A stretch of 64,000 bases of DNA from positions 1 through 64,000 of the forward strand of contig JAGLQN010000140.1 of NCBI GenBank assembly GCA_023136835.1, read 5' to 3'. Position numbers and translations under genes: made by a program. The notes beneath the pieces are model-generated. The model was not told where the DNA came from. It ran no database searches and worked only from the letters and a program-made list of their open reading frames with translations. The stretch comes from Candidatus Omnitrophota bacterium. Its GTDB lineage: Bacteria; Omnitrophota; Gorgyraeia; Zapsychrales; Zapsychraceae. Shown here one piece after another: positions 33,785 through 43,415 of this stretch; within the stretch, counting starts at the first letter, position 1; every line of letters starts with the position of its first letter.

Positions 33785-35881
33785 TTAGATAGATAAGTTA
33801 GTAGAATGGGCATCCCGCCCGTCTCTTTCCGATGATGTAACTCCAATCTTATTTTCTAAAATTCCCTCAACTTTTCTCCTCAGTCGGGACAAGTAATATC
33901 GACTTCGACTATCCGTACCAACAGGCAGTTGATAAGAATCGGATTTATAAAATCCAAAACTATTCCAGAGTTCTTGCCTACTTAATCCTGAATATTCTGT
34001 TTGCGTAAAGGTATAGTTTACTGGATACTTAAAGTCCTTTAGAGGGGAAAATTTATCAGTTCTAAACCATTTGTGAATATCGTAATCAAAGGAAGCTTCT
34101 ATCACAGGTGAGGAAGAACTATCTTCTGATCTATCATAGTAAAGGTGACGTGTATAAAGCTCTAAGTTTTTCAGTTCTTCAAAGACACTGCCATCCTTAC
34201 CCTTAGCAAGGTCTCTAATCATATTAAAAAGCCAGTTCATCATAGAACTATAATGCTCAATCCATAACTTCATTGAGTATTTTAAGAGATCTCCACCTTT
34301 ATTGCCCAACATATAATCTTTACAATGTTTTTTCATGTACGCGAGGACTTCTTCTTCAGTATCAAACATTGCTTCCATATAGCTCTCTCTATACTCTTGC
34401 AGCCAATCTCTGATATCAACAGGAGCCTCGGGGAGATCATCACAAAGTTTCGATATTAAATCACTCATTTGAATCCCAATGGATTTTAGATAGGCAAACA
34501 ATTCGCGTAGTGGCGCTTGCCTTAAAATAGCATCTAATATTACCGTATAAACGCGGCAATAAAAAACACCATCTAGACTCATATCTTTAGTTGCGAGGAT
34601 AATGTTCTCAATTTCACAAATAAATTCACCATCGCAATATCCTATAAAATTACTAAACTGTCGATATTTGGTGTAAAAACCATACCGGTCAATTGTATCT
34701 TGAGAAGCTAATTCTGTTGCACTTAACAATGCAGTCGGATGTACCCTGGGCCTAACATCGGCACCTGTATCTAAAAGCGCTTTTAAACCAGCAATGAAAC
34801 TTTCCTTTGTTTCCCCGGGAAGCGGAAGGATAAAATCAGGGCTTTGGACTTGTCCGCCGAAATCCTTTATCAATTCGACTCCACTTTTAATTTGCCGTCG
34901 TTTTATGTTTTTCAAAACTTCTGGATTGGAACTTTGTAGGGAATTTGAAATAGTCATCATTCCTGGCAAAATATCCTGTGCAATATGTTTTATCCGATCA
35001 TATTGTGATTTACCAGAGTCACAATCAATGAACTGCGGCCAATTTTTTGTTTCATTTAGATACTTCAGGTGCCTGGCTATCGGGATGTCTTGCTTGTAAC
35101 TACCCCAATTATTATCAAAGATATATAAACCGGCTTCTGGGTGAACTCTTTCGGCGATGTAATTTAATTCTTCCTTAACGTGGTCAAGAGATTTGAATTT
35201 GACTTTACTATAGTAAGGATCACCTTGTTGGCAATAAGTGCAAGAGAATGGGCATCCTCGATTTGTTTCGACCATAGGCACAAGGTGCTTGTTTGCTAAA
35301 AACTTATCTAGAAGTCCTGTTAAGTAAGGAGATGGTATCGTGTTAAAATCAACTATTTTTGGTAGAAGAGGGCCGCTTATAATGCTTTCATCATCCTTGA
35401 CAAAAAAACAGTTTCCCAGTTCCCCAATACGTTCCCGAAGTTTACCGGGGTTTTGATCGCAATCCAGATAAGTTTTTATAATATTCGTGAACGCAACTTC
35501 TCCCTCAGTTTCGACTAATAGATCAATATGTGAGTACAATTTGGCGAAACGTTTTTTGTCCACATGTTGCCGATTAATCTCTGGGCCTCCAAAAACAAGC
35601 AAAATATCGGGGTTGATCTCTTTTGCAATTTTTGAGATTTTAAGGCAAAGATTTGTATTCCACACGTAGTTTGCTACTCCAAGAACATCGGGTTTTTTTT
35701 CTTTTATATATTTTAAAATCGGTGTAAGAAGTTTATGAATTTGTAAATCTACCTCAGGCAGACTTTTTTTCAAATAACTCCCCAGTAGACCCGATCCATA
35801 GGGGATACATTGAGTCCCTATTTTATCAAAACGCGGTTCGATGAGTAGTATTTTTAGGTTTTCAATTGACTTGTTACTCAT
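33785..35881 (-). CDS. B12-binding radical SAM protein, long form
   Basis: 698 residues from the ATG at 35881, chosen because AAGGA lies eight bases before it; an ATG three codons upstream is too close to that site. The N-terminal part looks like a cobalamin-binding domain (LLVFGGPEINRQ, VETEGE). The radical SAM cluster motif is NRGCPFSCTYC with C210, C214 and C217. A C-terminal region of about 350 residues includes FILPLPGETKESF and then no known motif; it is longer than in most family members. Reaction unknown. It lies inside the nonulosonate cluster. Confidence 0.87.
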   Translation of the reverse strand: MSNKSIENLKILLIEPRFDKIGTQCIPYGSGLLGSYLKKSLPEVDLQIHKLLTPILKYIKEKKPDVLGVANYVWNTNLCLKISKIAKEINPDILLVFGGPEINRQHVDKKRFAKLYSHIDLLVETEGEVAFTNIIKTYLDCDQNPGKLRERIGELGNCFFVKDDESIISGPLLPKIVDFNTIPSPYLTGLLDKFLANKHLVPMVETNRGCPFSCTYCQQGDPYYSKVKFKSLDHVKEELNYIAERVHPEAGLYIFDNNWGSYKQDIPIARHLKYLNETKNWPQFIDCDSGKSQYDRIKHIAQDILPGMMTISNSLQSSNPEVLKNIKRRQIKSGVELIKDFGGQVQSPDFILPLPGETKESFIAGLKALLDTGADVRPRVHPTALLSATELASQDTIDRYGFYTKYRQFSNFIGYCDGEFICEIENIILATKDMSLDGVFYCRVYTVILDAILRQAPLRELFAYLKSIGIQMSDLISKLCDDLPEAPVDIRDWLQEYRESYMEAMFDTEEEVLAYMKKHCKDYMLGNKGGDLLKYSMKLWIEHYSSMMNWLFNMIRDLAKGKDGSVFEELKNLELYTRHLYYDRSEDSSSSPVIEASFDYDIHKWFRTDKFSPLKDFKYPVNYTFTQTEYSGLSRQELWNSFGFYKSDSYQLPVGTDSRSRYYLSRLRRKVEGILENKIGVTSSERDGRDAHSTNLSI

Positions 35882-35925
35882 AAATATCATCCTTTTTTCA
35901 TGGCGAATTAATCATAAAAAACACT

Positions 35926-36708
35926 TTATAAATTAGCTAACCTATTTGAAAGATTTTCATAAATAAATTTATTTGATGCAATAAGTACGCTGTCTTGAAA
36001 TTTATATTCCCTGCCTTTGCCAGACATCACCATTCCATTGGACTCTCTCACTAAAATTATCCCCGCAGCTAAATCCCAAGAGAACAGTTCTTTTGACCAA
36101 AAACCATCTATTCTACCACAAGCTAAATAGGCAAGACTTAAAGCCGCAGAACCAGTTCTTAATACGCCTCGTGTAGTATCATTCATGTTGCCGAATATTT
36201 CATATTCTCTTTTCTTCTGCTCTGAACGCGCTGATGAAAAGGCAGCAACATATAGACCGTCTTCAACTTCTCTCTTTTGAGAAACATTAATCTGTTGTCC
36301 ATTCAAGAAAGCGCCCTGACCCTTGGATGCATAAAATAGCTCTTGCGTAAAAGGGTTATAAATTGCTCCCGCAACAACCTTTCCATTCTTTTCAACGCCC
36401 ACGGATACAGCGCAAAAAGGGATCTGCTGGCTATAATTAACCGTGCCATCCAAAGGATCAATATGCCATACATATTCAGAATTCATTTTCTCAACTTTTT
36501 CCTCTTCTCCAATAATAGTGTGATCAGTAAAAACTTCTCTGATTTTTTCTTTAATATTTTTTTCAGATAAAATATCAACGTCGGTAACAAGATCTCGAAT
36601 ATTTTGATTTTTCTGCTTGAAATCATGCAGTTTTCCAAAATAATCCACCAAAATATAGCCGCTTGTTTCTACCGCTTTTATCGCAACGGCTAAACACTCT
36701 TTACGCAT
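35926..36708 (-). CDS. Inositol-monophosphatase-family phosphatase
   Basis: 260 residues. GEEEKVEK (E68/E69), the metal-binding HIDPLDGTVNY (83-92) and SWDLAAGIIL are the three diagnostic blocks of the Mg-dependent IMPase/FBPase superfamily. These enzymes remove phosphate from inositol, sugar or polyol phosphates. It overlaps the mannitol-dehydrogenase-like gene by 19 bases, so the pair may turn a sugar phosphate into a polyol phosphate and then a free polyol (inference). Confidence 0.9.
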   Translation of the reverse strand: MRKECLAVAIKAVETSGYILVDYFGKLHDFKQKNQNIRDLVTDVDILSEKNIKEKIREVFTDHTIIGEEEKVEKMNSEYVWHIDPLDGTVNYSQQIPFCAVSVGVEKNGKVVAGAIYNPFTQELFYASKGQGAFLNGQQINVSQKREVEDGLYVAAFSSARSEQKKREYEIFGNMNDTTRGVLRTGSAALSLAYLACGRIDGFWSKELFSWDLAAGIILVRESNGMVMSGKGREYKFQDSVLIASNKFIYENLSNRLANL

Positions 36709-37796
36709 TCCAAACTCCTTTTTGTAAATTTTGACAAATCCTGACCAATAATATATTTTCCTAAAGGATCATAAACCTCTATCCCCGAATACCTTTTTAA
36801 TACTTCTACATCCTCAAGACTTTCCCTTAAATTTTGCAAAAAAACAGCTTCTTTATCATTTGAATCATCATAAACTAAAGCTGCCTTTGCTCCGATCGAA
36901 GTATATTTAGGGATCATTCCACCAAAAAGTGCTATGCGTAACCCGAGAATAATACGATTGTCTTTACCCATTTTGCGAAGTGGTTCCCTGGCAACCCTTG
37001 ATATCGTGTCATAAAGAAACCGGTTGCGAAAACGTCTCAGCTCTTTTTCTCTATACATACTTGCAAATTCCTCGGTAACATATTTTGCGGCTATAACCCC
37101 CTCTGTCATCTCGTTGATCGAACCAACAACCACTTCCTCAATATCTGGATCCGCCATGGCCTCATGAATATAGGTATATCCTTTAAGCCAACCTAAATAA
37201 GCGACAATAGCATGAGGGGTGTTATGAATAAACAATTTACACATCCAATGCATATTTAATTCTTCTGAATCCACCTGCAATATTTCGTCAGGAAATGAAC
37301 AATTACCCTTCTCAAGGACGAGAATTCCTTTTTCGGTTACCGTTATTAAAGGATCCTTTTTTATAATATCCGCGGAGGCCGTATTAGAAGTAATAACATC
37401 AGGAATACCGAAAAATATTCGAGGATTACCAGATAATTCCCGCAGTTTAATCGCCGTTGAAGCATCATTTTCACATGATATTACGGTCTTCGCCTCCTTG
37501 AATTTTTCAGCTAAGTCGTAGCAATTATTAGGGCCCACACAGCAAAAAACAGTATCATACTTATCAATATTCCTTTCCTCACCCAACAAAAAAGCTTCTT
37601 TTATAGGAACATCAACAATTTCATAACCGGCTTCTCCTGTAATGGCAGCCTTATATTGGTCACGCTTTTTCATTTCACCGATAATCCAGCTATCGACATC
37701 AACAAAGCTTAACTCAACGTCATATCTTTGGAAAAGAGGCCCTAAAAACCCTCTTCCTATAGCTCCGGCTCCGTAAATTAAAATTTTTAATGACAT
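36690..37796 (-). CDS. Mannitol-1-phosphate 5-dehydrogenase-like (polyol dehydrogenase family)
   Basis: 368 residues. GAGAIGRGFLGP at 9-20 is the nucleotide-binding loop. K187, N192 and H195 (KLFIHNTPH) match the conserved Lys-x5-Asn-x2-His catalytic set of the long-chain mannitol dehydrogenase family. MtlD converts fructose 6-phosphate and mannitol 1-phosphate; here the true substrate may be another ketose phosphate or uronate. No mannitol PTS genes are nearby, so sugar import is an unlikely role. It overlaps the IMPase-like gene. Confidence 0.85.
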   Translation of the reverse strand: MSLKILIYGAGAIGRGFLGPLFQRYDVELSFVDVDSWIIGEMKKRDQYKAAITGEAGYEIVDVPIKEAFLLGEERNIDKYDTVFCCVGPNNCYDLAEKFKEAKTVISCENDASTAIKLRELSGNPRIFFGIPDVITSNTASADIIKKDPLITVTEKGILVLEKGNCSFPDEILQVDSEELNMHWMCKLFIHNTPHAIVAYLGWLKGYTYIHEAMADPDIEEVVVGSINEMTEGVIAAKYVTEEFASMYREKELRRFRNRFLYDTISRVAREPLRKMGKDNRIILGLRIALFGGMIPKYTSIGAKAALVYDDSNDKEAVFLQNLRESLEDVEVLKRYSGIEVYDPLGKYIIGQDLSKFTKRSLECVKSV

Positions 37797-37836
37797 ATAA
37801 AGTTATTTCTCCTGAACATTCCCATGTTTACTCCGT

Positions 37837-39375
37837 TCATACCCTTGTAAATTCTTTTTCACGCAGCTTTCGCCTAAGCACTTTCCCCGAGGGCCCCTTT
37901 GGCAATTCCCGGACAAATTCAATTTCAGACGGCACTTTAAAGTCTCCCAGATGCTCCCGGCAATGCGCTTTCAGCTCTTTAACGCCAACAGCCAAACCGC
38001 CTTTCAAAACAACATAACTTTTAATCACCTCTCCCAAAAACATATCCGGCTTGCCAATAGTCGCAGCATCTTGAACATATTCATGCAACAAGAGCGTTTC
38101 ATCAATTTGAGAAGGGACGATGTTGACCCCTCCTTTGATAATTAAATCTTTTTTCCGGTCAGCATAATAAAATATCCCTTTCTCATCCATATACCCCAAA
38201 TCGCCGGTCAAGAAATATCCGTTTTTGAAAGATTGTTCGTATTGTGCCGTATTTTCATAATATCCTTTTAACAAACTCGGACCTTTTACGGCAAATTCTC
38301 CGGATTGACCTGTTTCGACCTCACGCCCCGCTTCATCAAAAACTCTGATATCCATAATATCGATCAGCTTTCCGATCGTACCTGTTTGCCGGTCAGGCTC
38401 AAAAGGGTTATCAAAATGCGTTGCCCCTGTTTCAGAAAGACCATACATATTCGCAAGCGGAATATTAAATTTTTCCTCAAATTTATCTTGCAAACTTTTA
38501 GAAAGATAAGCGGAACCGCAACCTATAAACTTTAAACTGGAAATATCATATTTATTAAAATTCTCATAACTCGTGTTTAAAATGGCAATTAATATCGATG
38601 GAACTATTTCAAAGAATGTAACTTTATGCTCCTGAACAATATTCCATAGATCGGCTCTCGTTTTCCAAAACGACTCATATAAAACAACTTTTGAACCGGA
38701 AAGAAGGCACGGCCAAATAGAGTATCTTATTGCCGCTGTATGCCCCAAAGGTAGAACACAAAGATGGCAAGAACCGGGCTCGATAAATGCGCTCCTTAGC
38801 AGAGAAGCCATGGCCAGAATCTCGCTTCGTGTTGAATATTCAATAATCTTAGGAGACCCCGTCGTACCGGATGAATAATACATAAATGCGGTCGCATCAG
38901 GATCAATATCCTCAGAAGGATATTCATCATCCGAGAAATTTTTAATCCGGTTTTCAAGGATCATTTTCCCATCAGACTGTATCGCCTGAACATCCAATCC
39001 CTCTTGCTTTAGTTTGTCGGCGTGCTGGGCATGCGTATAAACGGCCCTGGAACCAATAAAATCAATTTTTTCTTTAATTTCTTCACTGCCCAAATGGAAC
39101 GGAAAAGGATTGATTGTGCATCCCATCCTTAGCGCCGCAAAGTATATGATTAAGTAATCAAGTGAATTCTTCAATACAATGGAAATAATGTCGCCTTTGC
39201 AAACGCCGTCACTCTCCAGCATCCGGCTACAACGGTTTACCAAACGATTAAACTGCTCATAAGAATATTCTTTTTTATTCTCAACAATGAAGACTTTTCC
39301 GGCGAATACATTCGCGGCATCAGAAAGTATTTCAGAAAAGTTGTCATATTCTTCTATATTTTTAACAATTTTCAT
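37837..39375 (-). CDS. AMP-dependent acyl/aryl ligase (ANL superfamily)
   Basis: About 512 residues from the ATG at 39375; a longer in-frame extension would overlap the acyltransferase gene and is not needed. The phosphate loop YSSGTTGSPK (about 167-176), the YGLSETG-type block, LTGDLGYMDEKG and the terminal LPKGPSGKVLRRK with the catalytic lysine are all present. The enzyme adenylates a carboxylic acid and loads it on CoA or an ACP. An ACP gene and a GNAT transferase in the same cluster suggest a three-part acyl delivery route. Confidence 0.9.
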   Translation of the reverse strand: MKIVKNIEEYDNFSEILSDAANVFAGKVFIVENKKEYSYEQFNRLVNRCSRMLESDGVCKGDIISIVLKNSLDYLIIYFAALRMGCTINPFPFHLGSEEIKEKIDFIGSRAVYTHAQHADKLKQEGLDVQAIQSDGKMILENRIKNFSDDEYPSEDIDPDATAFMYYSSGTTGSPKIIEYSTRSEILAMASLLRSAFIEPGSCHLCVLPLGHTAAIRYSIWPCLLSGSKVVLYESFWKTRADLWNIVQEHKVTFFEIVPSILIAILNTSYENFNKYDISSLKFIGCGSAYLSKSLQDKFEEKFNIPLANMYGLSETGATHFDNPFEPDRQTGTIGKLIDIMDIRVFDEAGREVETGQSGEFAVKGPSLLKGYYENTAQYEQSFKNGYFLTGDLGYMDEKGIFYYADRKKDLIIKGGVNIVPSQIDETLLLHEYVQDAATIGKPDMFLGEVIKSYVVLKGGLAVGVKELKAHCREHLGDFKVPSEIEFVRELPKGPSGKVLRRKLREKEFTRV

Positions 39376-39385
39376 AAGCATCCAC

Positions 39386-40369
39386 TTAGAATATTTCGGT
39401 CGTGTCCCCCATAGTGAAATACCAGTTTGCACCATCCAACATAGGCCTATATTTTTCTTGATCACAATTTAGTCTGCATATTAATGGCCGCGGCCTTACT
39501 GACTTAAATCCATTTTCTAATAAAATATCCCTATATATTGCGGCTCCTATCATCCAAGTGCTTACAACGTTAGTGTTATTATCAACAAAAAAAATGTCGC
39601 TTTGCCCCAGCAAGTAAGCAGCCACATCGCCCCTTCCCGACAATGAATAAATATCTACAATATGTCCTCTTAATATTTCCCCATCTTGATATAATTTCAA
39701 AATAACATAGCCTACCAAAATATTATTCTCGTACACACCAAAGGCGTGATATTTTTGATCCGGCCTCTCTAAATATCTCCAATTCAAGAAAGCGGCGTCT
39801 CTAATAACCGATATTTTATAATCATCCTTCCCTTGATCCCACAAAGCATCAACAGAATGGTCAAATTGCGTTATTGGTAAAAATTCAAAATCCGCAGAAA
39901 CATTCTTTCCCCCAGACGGCCCGTCAACACGTGTTTCCTTTTCCAGTGTGTCAACCATAATCACATCGCTGTAGCCCATTAATTTTTTATGCAAATCATA
40001 GGCTAAATCATTAGGAAAACCATAAGAAAACGCCATATCTTTCGTTACAATATCCTCAAAAAGTTTATCCGCGACGAATTTAATAAGACCTTTGCCTTGA
40101 TATTCAGGCAAAACCATTGACCCAATAGAATGCGACCCGAGCACGTCTTTACCTAACACCCTCAATCGATATGGAATGGCTGCAAAATGAACAATAATCT
40201 TCCCTTCATGCTCCATAAGATAAATAGTCGCATTACCCGCTGGATTATTGCCAGTGTGCTTCCAATACCAATTATCCAAATCCCGCTTATTCCAGGGGTC
40301 CGGAAACAAGATCCAATCCAGTTCTAAAATTTGATTCTCATCTCCTGGCTGATATGACCTGATTTTCAT
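39386..40369 (-). CDS. GNAT-family acyltransferase, two-lobed
   Basis: 327 residues. The first 150 residues follow the GNAT layout, with MVLPEYQGKGLIKFV as the acyl-CoA/pantetheine loop motif and FSYGFPNDLAYDLHKKLMGY after it. The second half is about as long and may be a degenerate second GNAT lobe, so it is larger than PseH/SpsD. It overlaps the PseG-like gene by 32 bases. In nonulosonate pathways this position is taken by the N-acetyltransferase acting on the 4-amino sugar. It could use an ACP-bound acyl donor, given the cluster's ACP. Confidence 0.75.
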   Translation of the reverse strand: MKIRSYQPGDENQILELDWILFPDPWNKRDLDNWYWKHTGNNPAGNATIYLMEHEGKIIVHFAAIPYRLRVLGKDVLGSHSIGSMVLPEYQGKGLIKFVADKLFEDIVTKDMAFSYGFPNDLAYDLHKKLMGYSDVIMVDTLEKETRVDGPSGGKNVSADFEFLPITQFDHSVDALWDQGKDDYKISVIRDAAFLNWRYLERPDQKYHAFGVYENNILVGYVILKLYQDGEILRGHIVDIYSLSGRGDVAAYLLGQSDIFFVDNNTNVVSTWMIGAAIYRDILLENGFKSVRPRPLICRLNCDQEKYRPMLDGANWYFTMGDTTEIF

Positions 40370-41345
40370 AAATCAATAACTCCTCTGCTATTCTTTTTGC
40401 ACCCTGCCCATCAACTAATCTTATTCCAACATCCCTACAGCGTAGCCGTTCTTCTTTCGAATCAAGCTTGTTAAGCGCTCGGATCAACTTCTCTTCGACT
40501 CTGCCAAAATCCCCAATATATTCAATAAAACCTTCCCGGCTCCATCCCTCCAAATTTAATATCTGATTGTCTGATTGACAAAAGGCTATCGTCGGCACTC
40601 CAGATCTTGCAAGCTCGTAGAGAGTCTGCCCTCCTGAAGAAATCGCAATATCTGCCTGTGTCATGATTTCAGCCATTTTCCTCACGTCGGGATAATACAC
40701 TAGATGCGTATTGATATCGGACACACTCTTGATCTCATTTATGTTGTCAAATCCGTTACCTATAATGATATCTTTTCTTAACGTCGGATACTGGTCTTTT
40801 AAAAACTTAACCATTTTAGGTATAATATTTTTAGGATCATTTCCCCCGGTTGTTATCATAACGCTTTCAATTGAATCACCCGGTTCTTTTAGCTCCATCT
40901 CCCAGAACAACTTTCTTAAAGGAGCATACCCGCATCCCAAAAGATATTGAACATCTTCCCTCTCTGGATATTTTAACGTTGTCGCATGAATACCACTATT
41001 AATGACGACACCTCTGGGATAATCCAATCTCTTATTATCATCAATATAAACCGGAACCCTTACCCGTTCAGATAACTCTCTATAAAAATTAAGATCCGCC
41101 AAGTAAGAATCGATAATGACAACATCAGCTTCTTCAATAAATTTAATACACTCCCACTTTTCATGGAGCCAATTACATGCCTGATAACTACCTTCCTTGA
41201 GTATCCTTCTTATACTTTCGTCGCCATTAACAACAAATGTCGGGATTACCCCTTTCTCCGCAAACGCCTGCACAATAGAACTGCATCTGATGATGTGCCC
41301 CAAACCGCCGATCGCACCACCTTCTGTTAAAAACAAGACTTTCAT
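40338..41345 (-). CDS. pseG: PseG/SpsG-like UDP-sugar hydrolase
   Basis: 335 residues with a GT-B fold. GGLGHIIRC at 13-21 includes the catalytic His equivalent to PseG H17, and SSGGQTLYELARSGVP is the nucleotide-binding C-terminal motif. PseG releases UDP from UDP-2,4-diacetamido-2,4,6-trideoxy-altrose, giving the free sugar that a NeuB-type synthase uses. Its ATG overlaps the spsF-like stop by four bases. Given the NeuB-like and PseC-like genes, this role fits well; a true glycosyltransferase role is less likely. Confidence 0.85.
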   Translation of the reverse strand: MKVLFLTEGGAIGGLGHIIRCSSIVQAFAEKGVIPTFVVNGDESIRRILKEGSYQACNWLHEKWECIKFIEEADVVIIDSYLADLNFYRELSERVRVPVYIDDNKRLDYPRGVVINSGIHATTLKYPEREDVQYLLGCGYAPLRKLFWEMELKEPGDSIESVMITTGGNDPKNIIPKMVKFLKDQYPTLRKDIIIGNGFDNINEIKSVSDINTHLVYYPDVRKMAEIMTQADIAISSGGQTLYELARSGVPTIAFCQSDNQILNLEGWSREGFIEYIGDFGRVEEKLIRALNKLDSKEERLRCRDVGIRLVDGQGAKRIAEELLIYENQVISARR

Positions 41346-42100
41346 CCATTGACCTCTTGATCGCGCTCCAAGGATTTGATTAAACCTTCATTTCTCACGA
41401 TGTTCATATTAAGCTCGTAAACATTTTCATGTTCGTCTAAATACGCCTTAACATCGTCTCCGGAAAAATTGAATATACTTTTTTTATGGAAATATTCAAA
41501 GACGGCCGTCACCACCTGAAAATCACTTTGTTCATCCACTGAAAATCTGTACCGGCCATCATTCGTTGTATTTTCCAACACTGATGTTTTGAACTCGTCC
41601 TGATGATTGAACACATAGAGCATGACATGTTCTCTTTCTGATGAGAGCTTTGCTTGCGCCCAAACTTTCTTTAAGGTATTCAATGTAAAGACCTCGCAAT
41701 CCAGTCCTTCCGCAAAAGTGAGTCCGACTTTCACATAATCAAATTTTTCCTTCAAAAAAGCACCTATAACTTGGTCGCACACTTTAGGATCAACCAAAGG
41801 ACAATCACCGGTAATTCTTACTATGCCATCGGGGTCGTACTGTTTTGCGACTTGACAAAATCTATCTAAGACGTCACTTTCGCTGCCTCGATAGACATCA
41901 AATCCACAGTTTTGCACATAATCAGCGAGTTCATTATTCTCTGATAAGTGTGACGTAGCCAATATGATCTTATCGATTCCTTTAGACAAAGATAATCTTG
42001 CAAGCAAATGGCCAATCATTGGCTTACCAAGAATTTTTTTCATTACCTTTCCGGGTAAACGGGTTGAAGACATTCTCGCTTGTACAATGGCTAAAATCAT
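41342..42100 (-). CDS. spsF: SpsF-type CMP-sugar cytidylyltransferase
   Basis: 252 residues. IVQARMSSTRLPGKVM at the start, RITGDCPLVDP in the middle and DSxxDFQ-like blocks are the pattern of COG1861 proteins (SpsF), relatives of acylneuraminate cytidylyltransferases. They are expected to activate a nonulosonic acid with CTP. The ordering next to PseG-like and aminotransferase genes parallels the Bacillus spsCDEFG operon. Substrate choice not determinable. Confidence 0.87.
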   Translation of the reverse strand: MILAIVQARMSSTRLPGKVMKKILGKPMIGHLLARLSLSKGIDKIILATSHLSENNELADYVQNCGFDVYRGSESDVLDRFCQVAKQYDPDGIVRITGDCPLVDPKVCDQVIGAFLKEKFDYVKVGLTFAEGLDCEVFTLNTLKKVWAQAKLSSEREHVMLYVFNHQDEFKTSVLENTTNDGRYRFSVDEQSDFQVVTAVFEYFHKKSIFNFSGDDVKAYLDEHENVYELNMNIVRNEGLIKSLERDQEVNG

Positions 42101-42104
42101 ATTT

Positions 42105-43415
42105 TCACGTTAACCTTTTAAATCCCGAGTGACAAACGGGGCCGTCTAACATCTCCTCTAAAGCCCCGGATCTTACCGCTTCAGAAATCATTGCGAAAAC
42201 GTCACCGGCGGCATCTAAATATTTATCGACAATCTCCTTTGTGTGCGCATAAGATACATAGATAGCATTAGTCGCCAAAAATCCTCTCTTTAACATCTCT
42301 TGTGTAAATATTGTTTTAATCACAAGCGGCTGATCTTCCTTGATCTCCATAACCGGTAGAGAAGCGATTCCGGCCATATCGATTTTTAAAGAACATTTCT
42401 TAAAAATATTTTTTAATTCATTCGACAAATAGTTCCCCGTCTCAACTATTTTCTGTGATACATTGTCCCGTTTAAATATCTTTATGGTTTCTAGCGCGGC
42501 CGCAAAACCTGTTCTCTCCGTCCAGAAAGTACTACTAATGAAGGTCGTCTGTGCCGCTTGCATAACATCACGCGTCCCGAGCACGCATGAAATAGGATAA
42601 CCATTGCCCAGCGCCTTCCCAAGAATGATCATGTCCGGTATAATTCCATAAACCATATGCATTCCGCCCGTTGTAACCCTGAAGCCCGATGACACTTCAT
42701 CAAACACAAAAACAGCACCGATTTCTTCACTGATCTTTCTGACCTCTTTTAAAAAATCTGGATCAACTTCTTTGTGCCTGCAGACTTCCATCATAACAAC
42801 GCCGATGCTGTTTTTATTCTCTTCAACCAATTTCTTAAATCCTTGAATATCACCATAATTAAAAGGTATTGATGTGCTTATCAACCCTTCAGGAACGCCG
42901 CACGGATCTAATCCCGGAAGAAGCTGACCATTAAGATTTTCTTTATCAGCTAAATTCGAAGCCAGATACCAATCGCTCCATCCATGGTAACCACAAAAAG
43001 CAACCTTATCTTTCTTTGCGAAAGCTCGGGCGATGCGAACGGCGATCGCGCAGGCTTCACCACCTGTCTTGGCATATCTCACCATTTGGGCCCAGGGATG
43101 CAATTCAATTAATTTCTGAGCCAAATGGACTTCTTCATAACAATTAAGAGTCGACATATTCCCATCAGTAACAGCAGCTACAACAGCATTATTGATCTCG
43201 TCATTTGCATATCCCAATATGCATGAACCGATCCCCATAAGGCTCATATCATAATAATGTTGATCATCCAGATCCCAAACCTCAGCCCCTTTCGCTTTCT
43301 TATAATAGGAAGGCCATTTCTCCGGCAAAAACATTTCCCCCCGCTTTGATAAGAGCTGCGTTCCTCCCGGAATAATTTTTTTAGCTTCTCTATATAATTC
43401 TTGAGATTTTCCCAT
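42105..43415 (-). CDS. Class III PLP-dependent aminotransferase (GSA aminomutase-like), copy 2
   Basis: 436 residues from the ATG at 43415, which has AGAGG at good spacing; an ATG three codons upstream directly abuts the ribosome site. Motifs: RYAKTGGEACAIAVRIAR, FCGYHGWSDWY, FVFDEVSSGFR and the PLP lysine in LGKALGNGYP. It lies between the SpsF-like gene and a formyltransferase. This fits a keto sugar or NulO side-chain aminotransferase whose amine is then formylated (inference). Not hemL: no tetrapyrrole genes nearby. Confidence 0.87.
   Translation of the reverse strand: MGKSQELYREAKKIIPGGTQLLSKRGEMFLPEKWPSYYKKAKGAEVWDLDDQHYYDMSLMGIGSCILGYANDEINNAVVAAVTDGNMSTLNCYEEVHLAQKLIELHPWAQMVRYAKTGGEACAIAVRIARAFAKKDKVAFCGYHGWSDWYLASNLADKENLNGQLLPGLDPCGVPEGLISTSIPFNYGDIQGFKKLVEENKNSIGVVMMEVCRHKEVDPDFLKEVRKISEEIGAVFVFDEVSSGFRVTTGGMHMVYGIIPDMIILGKALGNGYPISCVLGTRDVMQAAQTTFISSTFWTERTGFAAALETIKIFKRDNVSQKIVETGNYLSNELKNIFKKCSLKIDMAGIASLPVMEIKEDQPLVIKTIFTQEMLKRGFLATNAIYVSYAHTKEIVDKYLDAAGDVFAMISEAVRSGALEEMLDGPVCHSGFKRLT

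Noticed and set aside
36690-37796. Mannitol catabolism gene (mtlD) of a PTS operon
   Set aside because: No PTS or regulator genes; the gene overlaps an IMPase-like gene inside a glycan cluster.
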